Source: Elsinoe arachidis (lineage: Eukaryota > Ascomycota > Dothideomycetes > Myriangiales > Elsinoaceae). Taken from it: DNA of 64,000 nucleotides. Numbering within the stretch: position 1 is the first letter of the stretch; every line of letters starts with the position of its first letter. The notes beneath the pieces are model-generated. The model was given only the letters and a program-made list of their open reading frames with translations. It was not told the DNA's origin and made no database searches. The stretch lies in assembly GCA_013372555.1 (NCBI GenBank), contig JAAPAX010000007.1:2604001-2668000 (forward strand), written 5' to 3'. The position numbers and the translations under genes are program-made. Shown piece after piece: positions 21,858 to 33,538 of the stretch.

Positions 21858-23172
21858 AGGGCGAGAGCAGCTACAGTATAGCAAGAAGGACTGCCTCATG
21901 AAACAGGGGTAAATCGTGAACTTGGATCTCATGCCTTCAACCTGGTTACTATTCGCTCACCCGCGCTTGGGTTTGGTTGTGGGAGTCGTCTTCCCTGTCG
22001 AAGAGGTTTGCTCTATGGTTGATGTATCCATCTTCGGGAAGTCGCATCAAGCGGAGAAATATAACCGGCAGTCCCCAAAACCACTCAAGAACAACTAGAT
22101 CGACTTTGATACCGAAAAGATTGAAAAAAAGATCGAAAAAAGATCACCGATGGAGAGGCTCGAACTCTCAGCTAATTTTGATATCAGTTAGGAAGATTAG
22201 GATTGTATGATTTCAACTTACCCTTAAGATTTCCTCAGAAAACCGCAAAGATGCGGCTCTAAAAGTCTTACGCGCTAGCCAATTCTGTCCAAGTGTGAGA
22301 AGGAGATTGCGAGGCGTCATGAGTCTACCCACGTGCCACACCGGTTCAGTGAACAAAGATTCAACAATCAACATGGCAGAAAATTTGAATAATATATGAT
22401 CTTCAATCCCCGGTAGGCCTGTAGAGATGATCTGAAGCCACGAATCTGCAAGGCGGTGAAGACGGAAACCCTCGTAGGATCAAGTGTTGGCAAATTTGCT
22501 GCGAAGACGAATGTTCAACACTAAGTTCACCCATCCCACTTGTATTCTTCTCTTGAGGTCTCTCCGCGAGAAGCGATGGATTCATGGCAGCGATGCTCGA
22601 CTATCACTTCACAACGCAAATGATGTTGTGAGACAAAGACATTTTGGCAGCAAGATGGGACGATGCGACACGTGCTAGACGTCTCTATTACCGCGCGCTT
22701 CAGCGACCAGACTTGGACCCTTCCTCAAATGCGACCATCAAATGTACGAGAGCTATTTTTGCCCTGACAGATGGTCGAGCAATGCATGGCATTGTTTCAC
22801 ACTTTTGTCGCCAATGACAGTGCAAGCATAGCCGACCAAGGTCTGCTTGAGGCTGAGCCGCTTTGATGGTGCAGCTAGCGACAGCATCTATGTATCATTC
22901 ACTTTTTGTTGCGCCGCAGATACCATTTTTTTCCTATGGGCTATCTTTGACATGCTACGCCACGAGCCAGATGAAACGCCCTTGATGACGGGTACACCAG
23001 GTGTCGACCGTCACTGCGGCCTGGACAACTGGACATGGCCAAGCACACGGCGCTTCTCAGCTTGTGGCACGGCAAGAGAGGTGACGGTACAAGTAGACTC
23101 AGGTAGGTCCATCATGCAGAATTTCCACTTCTGACGAACAGCATCCTCCTCCATACGAGTCCAACAGCAATC
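21858..23172. other. 1.3-kb intergenic region with a pol III-like remnant
   Basis: No protein gene is supported. An open frame at 22847-23134 lacks any family feature. The left part (about 22130-22300) carries A-box and B-box-like sequences with a T run on the minus strand, listed separately. Confidence 0.45.
22136..22300 (-). ncRNA. possible degenerate tRNA-derived (SINE-like) pol III unit
   Basis: Read on the minus strand, an A-box-like TGGCTAGCGCG (22281-22271) leads into an anticodon-arm-like TAAGACTTTTA. Further on is a B-box-like GAGTTCGAGCCTC (22167-22155) inside a perfect 5-bp T-stem (GAGAG/CTCTC). A run of six T follows (22141-22136). The A-to-B spacing (~105 nt) is longer than a normal tRNA and no acceptor stem forms. 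It is therefore either a tRNA pseudogene with a long insert or a tRNA-related SINE fragment. Confidence 0.3.
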
Positions 23173-23879
23173 ATGAGTGGCTATCCTTTCACAACTTTGC
23201 ATCGAACTCGATTCTTCCTCTTCCTGGTAGCTCATCAAATCGTTTGTCTGATAGCATTTGCCGCACGACTTATCATGGTATGCGCAGGCCCAAACGCATT
23301 TGCCAGATTCATGAAGTGGAAGTCACCTCTTGGGCCGACCTTGATGAAATTCTCATGGCTCGATTACACAGTCACGGAGCAGCCGTTCGTGCTGGAGTAC
23401 CTGCCTATGGTCATCATGACTATCCTTGAAGCAGCATTATGCTGCTGGAGCGTGTTCATCCTGCACAGAGTCAACGTGTACACAGCGACACTGCGGTCAC
23501 TATTTCCGTTCTTCATCGCTTCGGCGATTTACTGGCCTGGGGTCTTTGCTATGGGCTTCTTCTACCTTTTCATGGATATCTTCTGGGGAGGTCTTCTGAC
23601 GATATCATCGTATGGTTTCTTTCTGTATCTGGTAGTACTGGCGATTCGCAGGAATAATGGTAAGATACGATCAGCTTTCGACGATCATGGAGTCTGACTA
23701 GTAGACTAGCATCAGACGACATCCTCGAAGGGAGACTGCCGACATATCATGACCTCGAGGTCGACGAGCGTACGATACCGGGTCCTCGATTGTCGATGCC
23801 GTACCCTGAAAGCAGTCGGCTAAGAGACATGGAACGATTGATGGAATCAAGGGTTAGCGCTGCTCAAAGACACCGATGA
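23173..23879 (+). CDS. four-transmembrane protein of unknown function
   Basis: Two exons: 23173-23659 and 23710-23879, with a 50-bp intron. The product is 218 aa. Four hydrophobic segments are clear: about 14-35 (FLFLVAHQIVCLIAFAARLI), 75-95 (LPMVIMTILEAALCCWSVFI), 110-132 (LFPFFIASAIYWPGVFAMGF) and 135-157 (FWGGLLTISSYGFFLYLVVL). A polar cytosolic tail encoded by exon 2 follows, containing LPTYHDLE and ending QRHR. The order of segments, with a longer loop between helices 1 and 2 and a Y/W-W motif in helix 3, resembles the 28-kb gene and each module of the 43-kb gene in this window. Function is unknown. Confidence 0.75.
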
Positions 23880-25132
23880 TGCAGGATGAATTGCAAACCG
23901 GTCTAGCCACACAATTGACCTCAAGCGGACAGTCGCAGCGCAATGGACCACATTCACAGAGTGATTGAGCATGGAAGAACGACCACCATTGCCGGATGTC
24001 TGTTACATGGCCAGAGCGAACCGAAGTGGATGAGGATATAGCGGACTACCATGCTATTGAGATCCCCGACTGGACATGCGAGGGCACGGAGTCCTGCGTG
24101 GTGAACGGTATGGGCAGACTTTGTTCTGTGCTCGCCTTCGATCCGGCCGAGAACTGTCGTAGGGTGGAACGTCAAGATGCTGTCGAAAGGAGACAGAGGC
24201 CTGTTGTGATTAAAGTTCTCCGCTTCGATCGGCCCAGCGATGAGATGGATGCTCGAGTGTATCCTCTGATAAGCTGTCAAGATCGTGGACTATGGAACAA
24301 CATGGTCGAGACCCCTTTGGCTGGATTGAGTAGCCACGGTGAAGGCAGTGAAATGTCAGATTGCTCGCGAGCCGTTCACAACGATGTCAATGTATTTGAT
24401 CACCGAGCTGTCGATGAACCCAGATCTGATCACCATTGCAGGAGTTTGAGAGCTGAGAAAAGGCAAAGATCTAGTTTATTGTGGCTATGACTGTGGCGCG
24501 GCAAGCTGCATGAAGCGGGACACTTTCTCCCCTCACTTTTCTTCATCCTTCCTTGCCCATCACCCGTCACGATCATCGTGGCACCAATCATCTGCAAGGC
24601 AATGCCAAAGCTAGCGGGCCGGTCCGATCCAGTATGCACAAAGTCTGGTCTTCATCCTCTTCGCCACACGCCATTGTCTGGAACGCTTTTCGTCGTGACA
24701 GCACCGCACACCCGATTCGCTCGTCCGTTCTCGATGCAGTGACTCACAATGCATCTATTTGTCCTGAGGGACCAACGCGATGACCCAGAAGCAGGCGCCG
24801 CGCTGTACTGCGGCTATCCCTAGCGAATCATGCTTGGTTGTTCTCCGTGGCCAGGATATTTTGACTTCGCGTCGGTGTTGCCTGAATATGCACCGCATCA
24901 ACACCTCAGGATGTGATCACATTCGCAGGTACAGTCATCACTTTCACATTGATATAAATCTCAAGATCATTCTCAATTCTCTCTCTTTCATCTTCGTCAA
25001 GCATACCGCTCGGCATCCGCTCTTTTCATCACCATCCGCCACCCAACCTGTTGTCGCCTATAGTGTCCTTCCAGCTCTGGTCCAGTGACCTTGACGACAA
25101 CACACGGGTATTGCATCGGATCATTGCTCAAC
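23880..25132. other. 1.25-kb intergenic region, nothing recognised
   Basis: The region upstream of the AAA ATPase. Open frames here (for example 23996-24490) overlap others on the opposite strand and lack domain features. A pyrimidine-rich stretch near 24960-25080 probably belongs to the ATPase promoter or 5' UTR. Confidence 0.5.
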
Positions 25133-27208
25133 ATGGATATAGTCAAGATCGGCGCTCACTTGGTCAAGACCGTCACCAGTAACAACACCTCTCCCAATGC
25201 CACACTCAACCAGCTACCAACTACCTTGGTGGAAGCTATAGTTCCTGGCTATAGTGTCTTTTCTCAATTTGTCAAGGTTCACTTCAGCTTCGACATTAGC
25301 ATCGTCGTTACCGCCTTAGCAGTTCTGCTGGGTCTTTACAAAGCACTGTCATGGGCATGGGGTCATATCTACTCATCGTTCGAGATCTACTGCATGTCCA
25401 AGGTCTATATCGAGGAGACCGATGATCTTTTCGACATGGTCTTGAAGTGGCTCGCTGCCCAGAGGATGACAAAGAAGACTCGCATGTTGAAGGCGTGCAC
25501 TCAGTATGGCAGCGCCTGGGATGATGACAGTGATGATGAGGGTGCCTCAATGCCATCCGTCGGTGATGGAGGTCACTTCAACTTTGGCAAGTGGCAATCT
25601 CAGATCCCACCTCGCTTCGAGCCATACTATGGTCATCATCGCTTCTGGTTTCAGGGTCGCTACTTCAGTCTTCAGCGCACCCAGAAACCAAACCAGACTG
25701 TGTCTAGGTGGGGTAGTGAGACCTTTGATCTGCTGGAGATCCGCTGCATTGGCTTCACCACTCAGCCTATCAAGACATTCCTCCAGGAACTCAAGATCTG
25801 GCATAGCGAACAGAAGGAGTCTCGCACTGTCATAAGGAATGCGTCGAACAAGAACTCTCGATTCGGCATGGGCTGGAGCTCTTCTCACTCGAGACCATCT
25901 CGACCTATCAGCACAGTCATCCTCGATGATCACCAGAAGGAGATAATTGTTGAAGACATGGATGAATTCCTGCACCCGGAAAGCCCCAAGTGGTACGCCA
26001 GTCGTGGTATCCCTTATCGTCGTGGTTACCTCTTCTACGGTCCTCCGGGTACCGGCAAGACCAGTCTTAGTTTTGCTCTGGCTGGCATCTTCGGGCTGGA
26101 CATCTACTGCTGCGCTCTCAACGACCCGGAGCTCACTGAAGGCGATCTGCGTGACCTCTTCAATGCCCTCCCTCGTCGTTGCATCGTTCTTCTCGAGGAT
26201 ATTGACGAAGCTGGCATCAAACGACCAGATGACAAGCCCGAGGTCGACGGTCCCCCTCTCCCCGCCATTGAGGCCACTCCTAACGACAAACGCCGCGACT
26301 CAAAAATGGAGGACGACATTTTTCTCTCCCTCTCCCGCACTGCCTCCATCTCCTCAGTCAGCACTGCCTCTTCTTCCGCCACCACTGACTCTTCCATTTC
26401 CGTTCCTACCTCTACCGCAGGTCCTACCACCCCGAAGCAGACCGCCACTGTCCCTGCTCTCCCAGCGGCTGCTCCTGCTGCAGAGCCGCTCACTGCGACC
26501 TCGTTAGCCGAAGCGCTCATCGCCGCCACTCGCGCCGCTGCCGTCCCCCAGGTCAACGGGAGGAACTCTCGCCGCCGTCCCCGTCGTCGTCGCGACCCTT
26601 TTGCTCCTCCGCCTGCCGCCAATGCCGAAGAAGGAGGGGGTATCTCGCTTTCCGGCCTGTTGAACGCTATCGATGGCGTTGCCACTCACGAAGGAAGAGT
26701 CCTGATCATGACTACGAATCACCCCGAGAACCTCGACGAAGCGCTTGTCAGGACTGGGCGAGTAGATGTCAAGATCGGCTTCGACTACGCCTCTGGAGGA
26801 CAGGTGAGGGAGCTGTTCCAGAGGATGTACGGCGGTACATTCGAGGGTGAAGATGACAATGAGAAGGGCAAGAAGGGACGAGGACAGGATGATGGAGTCA
26901 AAGGAATGGGACGGGACCGGAAGTGGTTCGATGGTTTGGACCTCTTCGACCGTGCTACCGAGGGATGGGAGGACATCGGCGGCAAGACTATTGGAAAGGG
27001 AGATATGAGCGCCAGAGAGAAGAGAGAGAGACTGCAAGAGGCTGCCGAGATCTTTGCAGGTCGAGTGCCCGAGAGGGTGTTCAGTCCGAGCGACATTCAA
27101 GGATTCTTGCTGCTGCACAAGAAGACGCCGTTGAGGGCCTTGAAGGAGGTGGAGGCTTGGGTGGAGATCGAATTGGAGAAGAAGAGGGAGAAAGAGGTCA
27201 AGTCATGA
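25133..27208 (+). CDS. BCS1-like AAA ATPase
   Basis: A single-exon gene of 691 aa. The start is the ATG at 25133; reading further upstream has no ATG in frame. BCS1-type proteins are membrane-anchored AAA ATPases; the founding member moves the folded Rieske protein across the mitochondrial inner membrane. Here there is one TM helix (about 50-70, VTALAVLLGLYKALSWAWG), the BCS1 N-terminal domain, Walker A GPPGTGKT (303-310), Walker B CIVLLEDID (350-358), and the second region of homology with LSGLLNAIDGV and MTTNHPENLDEALVRTGRVD. A ~140-residue Ser/Thr/Pro/Ala-rich insert, followed by an Arg cluster, splits the AAA core between Walker B and the LSGLLNAIDG helix. This is typical of the expanded fungal BCS1-like paralogues rather than true BCS1. 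The substrate is therefore unknown. Confidence 0.9.
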   Translation: MDIVKIGAHLVKTVTSNNTSPNATLNQLPTTLVEAIVPGYSVFSQFVKVHFSFDISIVVTALAVLLGLYKALSWAWGHIYSSFEIYCMSKVYIEETDDLFDMVLKWLAAQRMTKKTRMLKACTQYGSAWDDDSDDEGASMPSVGDGGHFNFGKWQSQIPPRFEPYYGHHRFWFQGRYFSLQRTQKPNQTVSRWGSETFDLLEIRCIGFTTQPIKTFLQELKIWHSEQKESRTVIRNASNKNSRFGMGWSSSHSRPSRPISTVILDDHQKEIIVEDMDEFLHPESPKWYASRGIPYRRGYLFYGPPGTGKTSLSFALAGIFGLDIYCCALNDPELTEGDLRDLFNALPRRCIVLLEDIDEAGIKRPDDKPEVDGPPLPAIEATPNDKRRDSKMEDDIFLSLSRTASISSVSTASSSATTDSSISVPTSTAGPTTPKQTATVPALPAAAPAAEPLTATSLAEALIAATRAAAVPQVNGRNSRRRPRRRRDPFAPPPAANAEEGGGISLSGLLNAIDGVATHEGRVLIMTTNHPENLDEALVRTGRVDVKIGFDYASGGQVRELFQRMYGGTFEGEDDNEKGKKGRGQDDGVKGMGRDRKWFDGLDLFDRATEGWEDIGGKTIGKGDMSAREKRERLQEAAEIFAGRVPERVFSPSDIQGFLLLHKKTPLRALKEVEAWVEIELEKKREKEVKS

Positions 27209-27441
27209 TCGTCACGAAAGGCGTTTGGTTATCTTGGTCGTTTTCACGATGGTATCTGCAACAGGAGATCCTTTCGGATGTGTCACTTTGACAGCACAAA
27301 AGTGATTACACAGCATATTTAGCACGAGCTACATGGATTATGAATTACGATTAGACATTACCACTTCCTCCGTCTCATAATCTGGTCGTCCCGTCGTAGC
27401 GAGTGTGTCGGTATCGGTCCTGTCATTACAGCTCACCCTCC
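27209..27441. other. convergent intergenic gap
   Basis: 233 bp between the ATPase stop and the stop of the minus-strand four-TM gene. It probably holds both 3' UTRs. Confidence 0.5.
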
Positions 27442-28118
27442 TCAAGCATCCGTACTGGTACTCTTCTTCCCCCTCTCCTCCCCGCTCATGTTCTCAAGGT
27501 ACACATCATAACTCCCCCTCGCCCCCTGCGCTCCTCCCGGAATCGTCTCCGCCCTCTTCCTCTCCTTCCTCGCCGCAAAGAACACTCCAATAGCCCAGAA
27601 CATCTGGCAGACATACAAGCCCCTGCGCAAGTCAGCATGATTCCTCCCACGCCATCCCCAACCTGGAGCGGAAAGGTAGAAACCCACATTATCGTCGCAA
27701 TAACAATCATGTAATAAATAAGATAATAACTCAACGCCTCGGAAACATCCACCATCAACCCAATCGTCACCCCCAGACACGCACTCCAATACACGACCCA
27801 CCCAACCGCGTACGCCAAAAACGCCGCATAAGTCAGTCTCCGCTTCCACAGCGTCCACAGCTCAAACAGCACCACGGGCAAGAGGAGTGTCTCAATCACC
27901 AACGTCGCGATCTGGTAGGGTCGGCCCCGCACCGTGTTGCGGTCGTAGTAGGATGTGTATCCGTATTGGTTCCCGAGGTTGGACCAGGATTGGATGGTGA
28001 AGACGATGCGGAAGGGGATCATGGATAGGTGGAGCAGGGCGCAGATGGGGAGGTAGAGGAGGAGGGCGAGGCGGTTGCCTCGTGACAGGAGGGGGGAGGA
28101 GCCGTGGGTGAAGGGCAT
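27442..28118 (-). CDS. four-transmembrane protein of unknown function
   Basis: Two exons: 28118-27688 and 27622-27442, with a 65-bp intron. The product is 203 aa. The splice joins ATI-M-GLYVCQMFW in frame. Four hydrophobic segments: about 15-37 (LALLLYLPICALLHLSMIPF), 66-85 (IATLVIETLLLPVVLFELW), 95-117 (AFLAYAVGWVVYWSACLGVT) and 123-158 (SYYLIYYMIVIATIM, continuing into exon 2 with FWAIGVFFAAR). The tail is basic and polar. The ATG at 28118 was chosen because helix 1 begins shortly after it. The layout matches the 23-kb gene. Function is unknown. Confidence 0.72.
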
Positions 28119-28612
28119 GGTTGTGATTGACTGGTGGAGGAGACTGCTGGGGAGAAATGTGGGAGGGAGGGAGGTGGAGGGAGGGAGGTGGAGGAGTAGG
28201 GGACGCAAAGAGGGCGGAAGTCAGGTGTTGTATGTTTCATTGAAAGAAGTAAGAGAGGCCGAGGATAAGGATGAGGATGAGAATACTTAGGCCCCTTCCA
28301 CAGCCCACCGCTGATCCGACGCGGTGGGTGAACTTCTCCGACGTGTCTGTCTGCACGTTTCAATCACCTCAGGAATGACATCAGGCTGGGCGCCTGGGAC
28401 GGGGAGGAGTGCGGCTCGTTGAACATCATGCTGCACGACATGCACAAGTGTTGGTTACGGTCCTAGTTCCGACGGCTTGAAGCGAGCGCTAGTACAAAAG
28501 AGAGCTTGAATGACCTTTGGCATGCTTCGTACGGGCAGAAAGGATGTTTTGGATGAGGTAAAAGTGGTTCGAAGGAACGGATCAGAGAGCGGGATTGAGG
28601 CGCGGTTGCTTG
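28119..28612. other. intergenic region left of the retrotransposon
   Basis: 494 bp of ordinary base composition between the four-TM gene start and the copia target site. It probably contains the promoter of the four-TM gene. Purine-rich direct repeats (GGGAGGGAGGTGGAGG) lie at about 28165-28195. Confidence 0.5.
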
Positions 28613-28617
28613 GCGAG
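28613..28617. repeat. target-site duplication, left copy (GCGAG), copia element
   Basis: GCGAG directly precedes the left LTR and is repeated exactly after the right LTR at 41707-41711. Confidence 0.9.
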
Positions 28618-28759
28618 TGTTGTACTTGGCAAATCGGATCGAGAGACGTGTGTTTCATTCAGAGAGTTACAATAACCGATTATCTACTATGCGTGTGCTA
28701 ACTTATTAGTACTAGTCCTTTAGTACTAGAGAAGCTATACTAGCCTTTAAGTTACAACA
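28618..28759 (-). repeat. copia LTR, left copy (3' LTR), 142 bp
   Basis: Runs from TGTTGTACTT to GTTACAACA, with the TG...CA ends expected of an LTR. It matches the copy at 41565-41706 over its full length with ten differences, all transitions of the CpA/TpG versus TpA type. Confidence 0.95.
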
Positions 28760-28769
28760 CTCCCTCTCT
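28760..28769 (-). other. copia polypurine tract
   Basis: AGAGAGGGAG on the minus strand, directly adjoining the 3' LTR. This is the plus-strand priming site for reverse transcription. Confidence 0.75.
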
Positions 28770-28959
28770 AGTATAGATTATTAAAGCTAAAGAACTAGTC
28801 TATTATATATAACTAAAGTAATTAGGTTATTACTTTATTTTATATGCTTACTTATAATTGTTAGTTTTAGCTAATTATTAATATTTATTTACTATTAATT
28901 GCTTTATCTGCTTAGTAACAATAGTAATCCTTAATAATAGCTAGGTAGCTATTGTTTAT

Positions 28960-28964
28960 ATAAA
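28960..28964. repeat. target-site duplication, left copy (ATAAA), gypsy element
   Basis: ATAAA lies directly before the gypsy left LTR and is repeated exactly at 35158-35162 after the right LTR. Confidence 0.88.
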
Positions 28965-29166
28965 TAATTACGACTAGCAAGATAAGAGATTAATTGCGTC
29001 TATTCGTTAAGATATCGAGAGTTAGAAAAGAAGAAGAGAAGCTAGTCTATAAAGCATGCGAGATATCAAGAGCAGAGCAGCTAGAAGCCTAGGCTATAGG
29101 CTAAGATTACATAACCTCTTCGACCTAGATAGTAACTAAATCTAGCTTATAATCTATCTCGTATTA
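28965..29166 (-). repeat. gypsy LTR, left copy (3' LTR), 202 bp
   Basis: Begins TAATTACGAC and ends CTCGTATTA. The likely ancestral TG...CA ends are mutated to TA...TA, as RIP would do. It aligns end to end with 34956-35157. Confidence 0.92.
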
Positions 29167-29180
29167 CTACTCTCTCTCTT
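29167..29180 (-). other. gypsy polypurine tract
   Basis: AAGAGAGAGAGTAG on the minus strand adjoins the left LTR and fixes the element's orientation. Confidence 0.7.
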
Positions 29181-31764
29181 AATCGCGTTTGCTCTTAAAC
29201 GCTTATATTATATATCGATCTATTTCGGCCGAGGCTTATCTATGTATAAGTCTAGGTAATTACGTAGCACGTTAGCTACGCCTTTAAGATTGTTAATTAG
29301 GTACTATATTAGATCCTCTAGATAGCTCTTCTAGCTTACACGAGTAACTAGTCTATTTCGTAGCTTCTTTACGTCGACGACGTTATCGATTTTGTATTCC
29401 TCTTTACCTTTAACCTCTATAGGAGAGGGCTCTTTAAACGCTTAGCCTAGTAGAGAGTTATTGGGGTACTTAGTAAGGAGGTTAGTGTAAAACATAGAGT
29501 AAATCTGTTATAGAGTAATCGGCAGCTCGAGCTTATATAATAGTACCGAGCGCTTCTTAAGGATCTTATATAGACTAACTCTTTTTAGTAGTAGCTTAGA
29601 GTTACTATAGAGTCGGAGGTTCTTCGTTAATAACTACACTTAGTCGCTAACCTTAAACTCTATAGGTAATCGCTTTCTATTAGCTTGCTTTACTATATAT
29701 AATTAAGCCCTTACAAGGTTCTCTTAAGCGATTTTGTAGGCGTCCTCTATTTATTTAGCTAGTGCGTAGATAGTAGCCTTGTTTAGCTTTGCTCGGGTCG
29801 AGCCTAGCTTCTTAGGAGGTTAGAAGCTTATCCTTAGGTTATACTCTCTTATTACTTCGAATAGCGATAGTTTAGTACTTTCGGAGGGGTTAACGTTAGT
29901 AGAGAACTTAGCTATAGGGAGGATAAGAGGCTAATTAGTGTACTAGTAGGTATAGGCGTAGATAACTTGCTTAAAATCGTAGTTAGTAACCTCTAACTAG
30001 CCGTCCGTTTGTAGGTATATAGTAGTAGACAGCTTAGATATAATCTTTAAGATTTAGTAGAGTCGCTTCTATACGTTACTTACGAATTAAGGTTCTCGAT
30101 CCGAGGTAATAGTATCTAGTAATCTATGTAGCTTCTAAACGTACAAGAATAGTAGCTTAGTAGTCTCGTAGGCTAATATACCTTCGTCTCCGGAGAAACA
30201 GGAGATAAGGTAGTACTTCTTAGATAGGTAGTCGACTACGTAGAGCACAGCGTTATAGCCGTCGACAAGTAGTAATCTAGTAACGAAATCTATAGTAATA
30301 TACTACTAAGGCCTTTAAGGTATTAGGAGCGGTAATAGAAGGCTAGCGAGTAGGCTATAGCGAGCCTTAGAGCGCTTATAGTTATAGCAATTAGTAACGA
30401 ATTTCTTAACGAGGCTATCGCACTTCGGGATATAGAAGGTAGTCTTAATTATAGCTACTATCTTCGTAGCGCCGGCGTAAGCGTAGTCCTTTAAGCTATA
30501 TACCTACTAAATTACCTTAGTAGCTAGAGATTCTAGCATAAATAGCTAGCCGGTAACCTATAGTATACCCTTATCGATCCTAACGTCTGTCGATAGTATC
30601 TATTTCTATTTAGAGAAGGCGCTAGTTATATAGTAAATGCCGTATACGAACTTAAATTCGCTATCACGTAGGTTAGCTTTAGCTACCTTGTCGAAAAGGA
30701 GTAAGAATTGCTTATCTTCTAAGGCTAAAATAGGTACTATATAGATATCTAGCTTAGCAGCCGAGATAGATAGTAGGTTAGGTAGTAAACTAGATTACGA
30801 ACTAGATTTTAGTTCGGTAGCTAAACTAGATTTATTTAACCTTAGTTTAGCTTAAGTAGCTAATCTAGGTCGGATATGACCTAGATCTAGTTCGTTGATA
30901 ATCTACTAATCGAGCACCTTTAATAGTAGTAACGTCTAATAGAGATTAGAGTCTTCTTTAGAGCGTAGTATATCTCTATTTCTCCTAGTAAGGGCGTTAG
31001 CTTTACTATTAGCTACTCTAGGCCTATATATAATCTTAAAGTTAAACTACATAAGGTAGAGAGCCTATCTAGCCTAATAACGTAATAGCTTTTAAGTCCT
31101 TATAAAGTATATTAGTAACTAATAATCGATAAGGACTTAAATAGTCTTATTAGGCTAAGCGCTTATTAGCTTAGAGGCCTACTCCTCGAAGGCTTAAATA
31201 ATAGCTAGAAGCTCCTTATTGTAGATAGCGTAGTTACGCTCGGCCTCGCTTATAGACTTACTAAAGAAGGTAACGGGACAGAGCACATTAGAGTCGTTAT
31301 ATTATAATAGAACGCTAGCGGTAGTAGTATCGGAAGTGTCTATTTCGAGCACGATTTGCTTCGTATAGTCGAAGTATACGAGGACTAGTACGCTAGTAAT
31401 AGTGTACTTTATATAGTTAAAAGTAGTAGTACACTTGTTATTCTAAGGCATAGCGTCCTTCTTAAGTAAGTTATTTAATAGCTTAGTAATAGTGCTAAAT
31501 CCCTTAATAAAGCGGCAATAATAGCTATAGAAGCTAATAAAACTTCTTACCTAAGTAGTATTACTAGGAGCTAGCTACTTCTAGGCCTTAACCGCTTCTA
31601 CCTTCTTAGGGTCTATCTAAATTCTATCTCGGCTAACAATAATACTAAGATACTTTACTTCTGTTAGATAGAACTTGCTCTTCTTGATATCGGTATTAAG
31701 GCTAAGCTCGCGGAGCTACTAGAGCACTAGTTTAATATACTTAGCGTGCTCTTAGCAAGTGCTA

Positions 31765-31812
31765 TTAGTATAGATAAGAATATCGTCGAGATAGATTAAC
31801 ACGAAGCGTTCT
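31765..31812 (-). pseudogene. gypsy reverse transcriptase core motif
   Basis: Minus-strand reading gives VLIYLDDILIYTNS, the Ty3/gypsy palm motif with both catalytic Asp codons retained. Stops lie in the surrounding frame, so the domain is dead. Confidence 0.9.
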
Positions 31813-33496
31813 AGTATGTCGACGAAGTTATAATTTATAAACCTCTACTATATAGCTAGGGCATTAGTAAGGCTAAAGAGTATTACTAGCTACTTAAAGT
31901 TACTTATTCGTGTAGAGAACATAGTAAGGTCTTTATAGTCGATAGAGTTACGGAGGCAGTAGAAGGCTTAATAGATATTAATCTTGCTAAACTACTTAGC
32001 TTTATTAATGTAAGTAAGCGTTTCCTCGATAAGTAGTAGTAAGTAGACGTTATGCTTAGTAACCTTATTTAGGCCGCGATAATCGATATAGAGACGGAGC
32101 TCTCTATTAGACTTATAGACAAAGAGGATAGGCAACAAGTAGCTAGTAGAGCTAGGAGTAATAAAGCTCTTATTAAGGTGTTCGCGAATAAACTATTCTA
32201 CTATATCGAGCTCCTCTAGTAATAAGTAGCAAAGAGGTTCGGTACGTAGTAGCTTAGCGCTATCCTTTAGAATAATACAATTATCGAACTCTAGTTAGTA
32301 CATTAGTAGGGTATTAGATTGCTCCTTAGAGAAGACGTTAGTAAACTCGTATAGCTCCGGTAGTAGAACCTCTATAGAGTCCGGTTCTAGTTTAGAGGCT
32401 AAACAGTAGTAGTCTTTAATATCTTTTATAGAGATAGTAAACACCTTGTAGCTAGAGTGCTTAGCTTATAACGCGAAGGCTATAGCACTAATAAAGGCTA
32501 TCGTATAGTCGTTCGCGTTACTTACGTAGGTAGGTATATAAGAGAACTTGTGCATTAACTAAGAGCTATAAGAAACTAGCCTAAACTCCTTCTAATCTAG
32601 CTTAAAATTCGACCTAAGAGCTAGTAGCTAAGATAGACTAATAGGTTCTAACTTAGTAGCTAAACTAGATTTTAGTTCGCGAGCTAGACTATAGCTAAAC
32701 TAGATCTATACTAGATTAATCCCTAGATCCGAGCTAGGCTTAGATCTAGAACCTAGCTCTTTAATTAGCTACGAGAGCTACTACTTAACAATAGCTAGCA
32801 AGAACTCTTCCTTATATATAACCTAGCTAAGCTCGTAGTCGATGTTAGCCTTGTTAGTCTTAAGCTATCCGAGACTAAGGATAATGTTAAAGCGGCTAAT
32901 ATCTATAATCCGGAAGGTTATAAGGGTATTAAGCTTACTAGAGACGGTAGTAGTAAGGGGAATATTATAAGTAACTTACTCTATCGGAATACTATTATAG
33001 GCGTTAAGCTAGATAGAGTTAGCTAATGCTATAGAACAGCCGAACCTCTTAAGCTTGTTAAGAACCTTATAGTTAGCTACGGCGCTAATAAGCGCGCTAG
33101 TGTCGATAAAGGCTTAGAGAGTAATAGTGTAGTCGCGATTATATAGGTCGTAGATAGTAATAGGAGTTATAATAGCGGGGATGTAGTAGCTAATAACGCT
33201 ATTTAGTAACTATATAACTCTAGATCTATCTCGAATTACTCTTCTTCTGCTAGAGGATAGGACTTGTTCTCTAGCTAGTCGTTTCTCTAGCTAGATAGGT
33301 CGGCTAACTTATAATCTATATCGGGGTCGAACTAAGGCTAAACTAGATTCATGTCGTAAGCCGAGTTAGTATTAATATAGCTGTTTAACTCGGCTAGACA
33401 GTTCTAGAGCTATTAGATCTTAGTGGCCTCTATAGCGCCGATAGTATATATAGAGCAAGTAGTAGCGTAGGTAGCCTTCTCGATAGTACTAGCTAT

Positions 33497-33538
33497 ACAC
33501 TTAGTAGAGATATAACTAGGCTTTCCGCAAGCGTAATA
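33497..33538 (-). pseudogene. gypsy gag zinc-knuckle remnant
   Basis: Fourteen codons read YYACGKPSYISTKC. The spacing is that of a CX2CX4HX4C knuckle, with the first Cys now Tyr and the His now Tyr. Both are single transitions of the RIP kind. Confidence 0.75.

Noticed and set aside
22847..23134. 95-codon open frame upstream of the 23-kb four-TM gene
   Set aside because: No domain, signal or splice join to the downstream gene could be supported.
25085..25132. Upstream extension of the AAA ATPase
   Set aside because: It would need a GTG start; the first ATG is at 25133.
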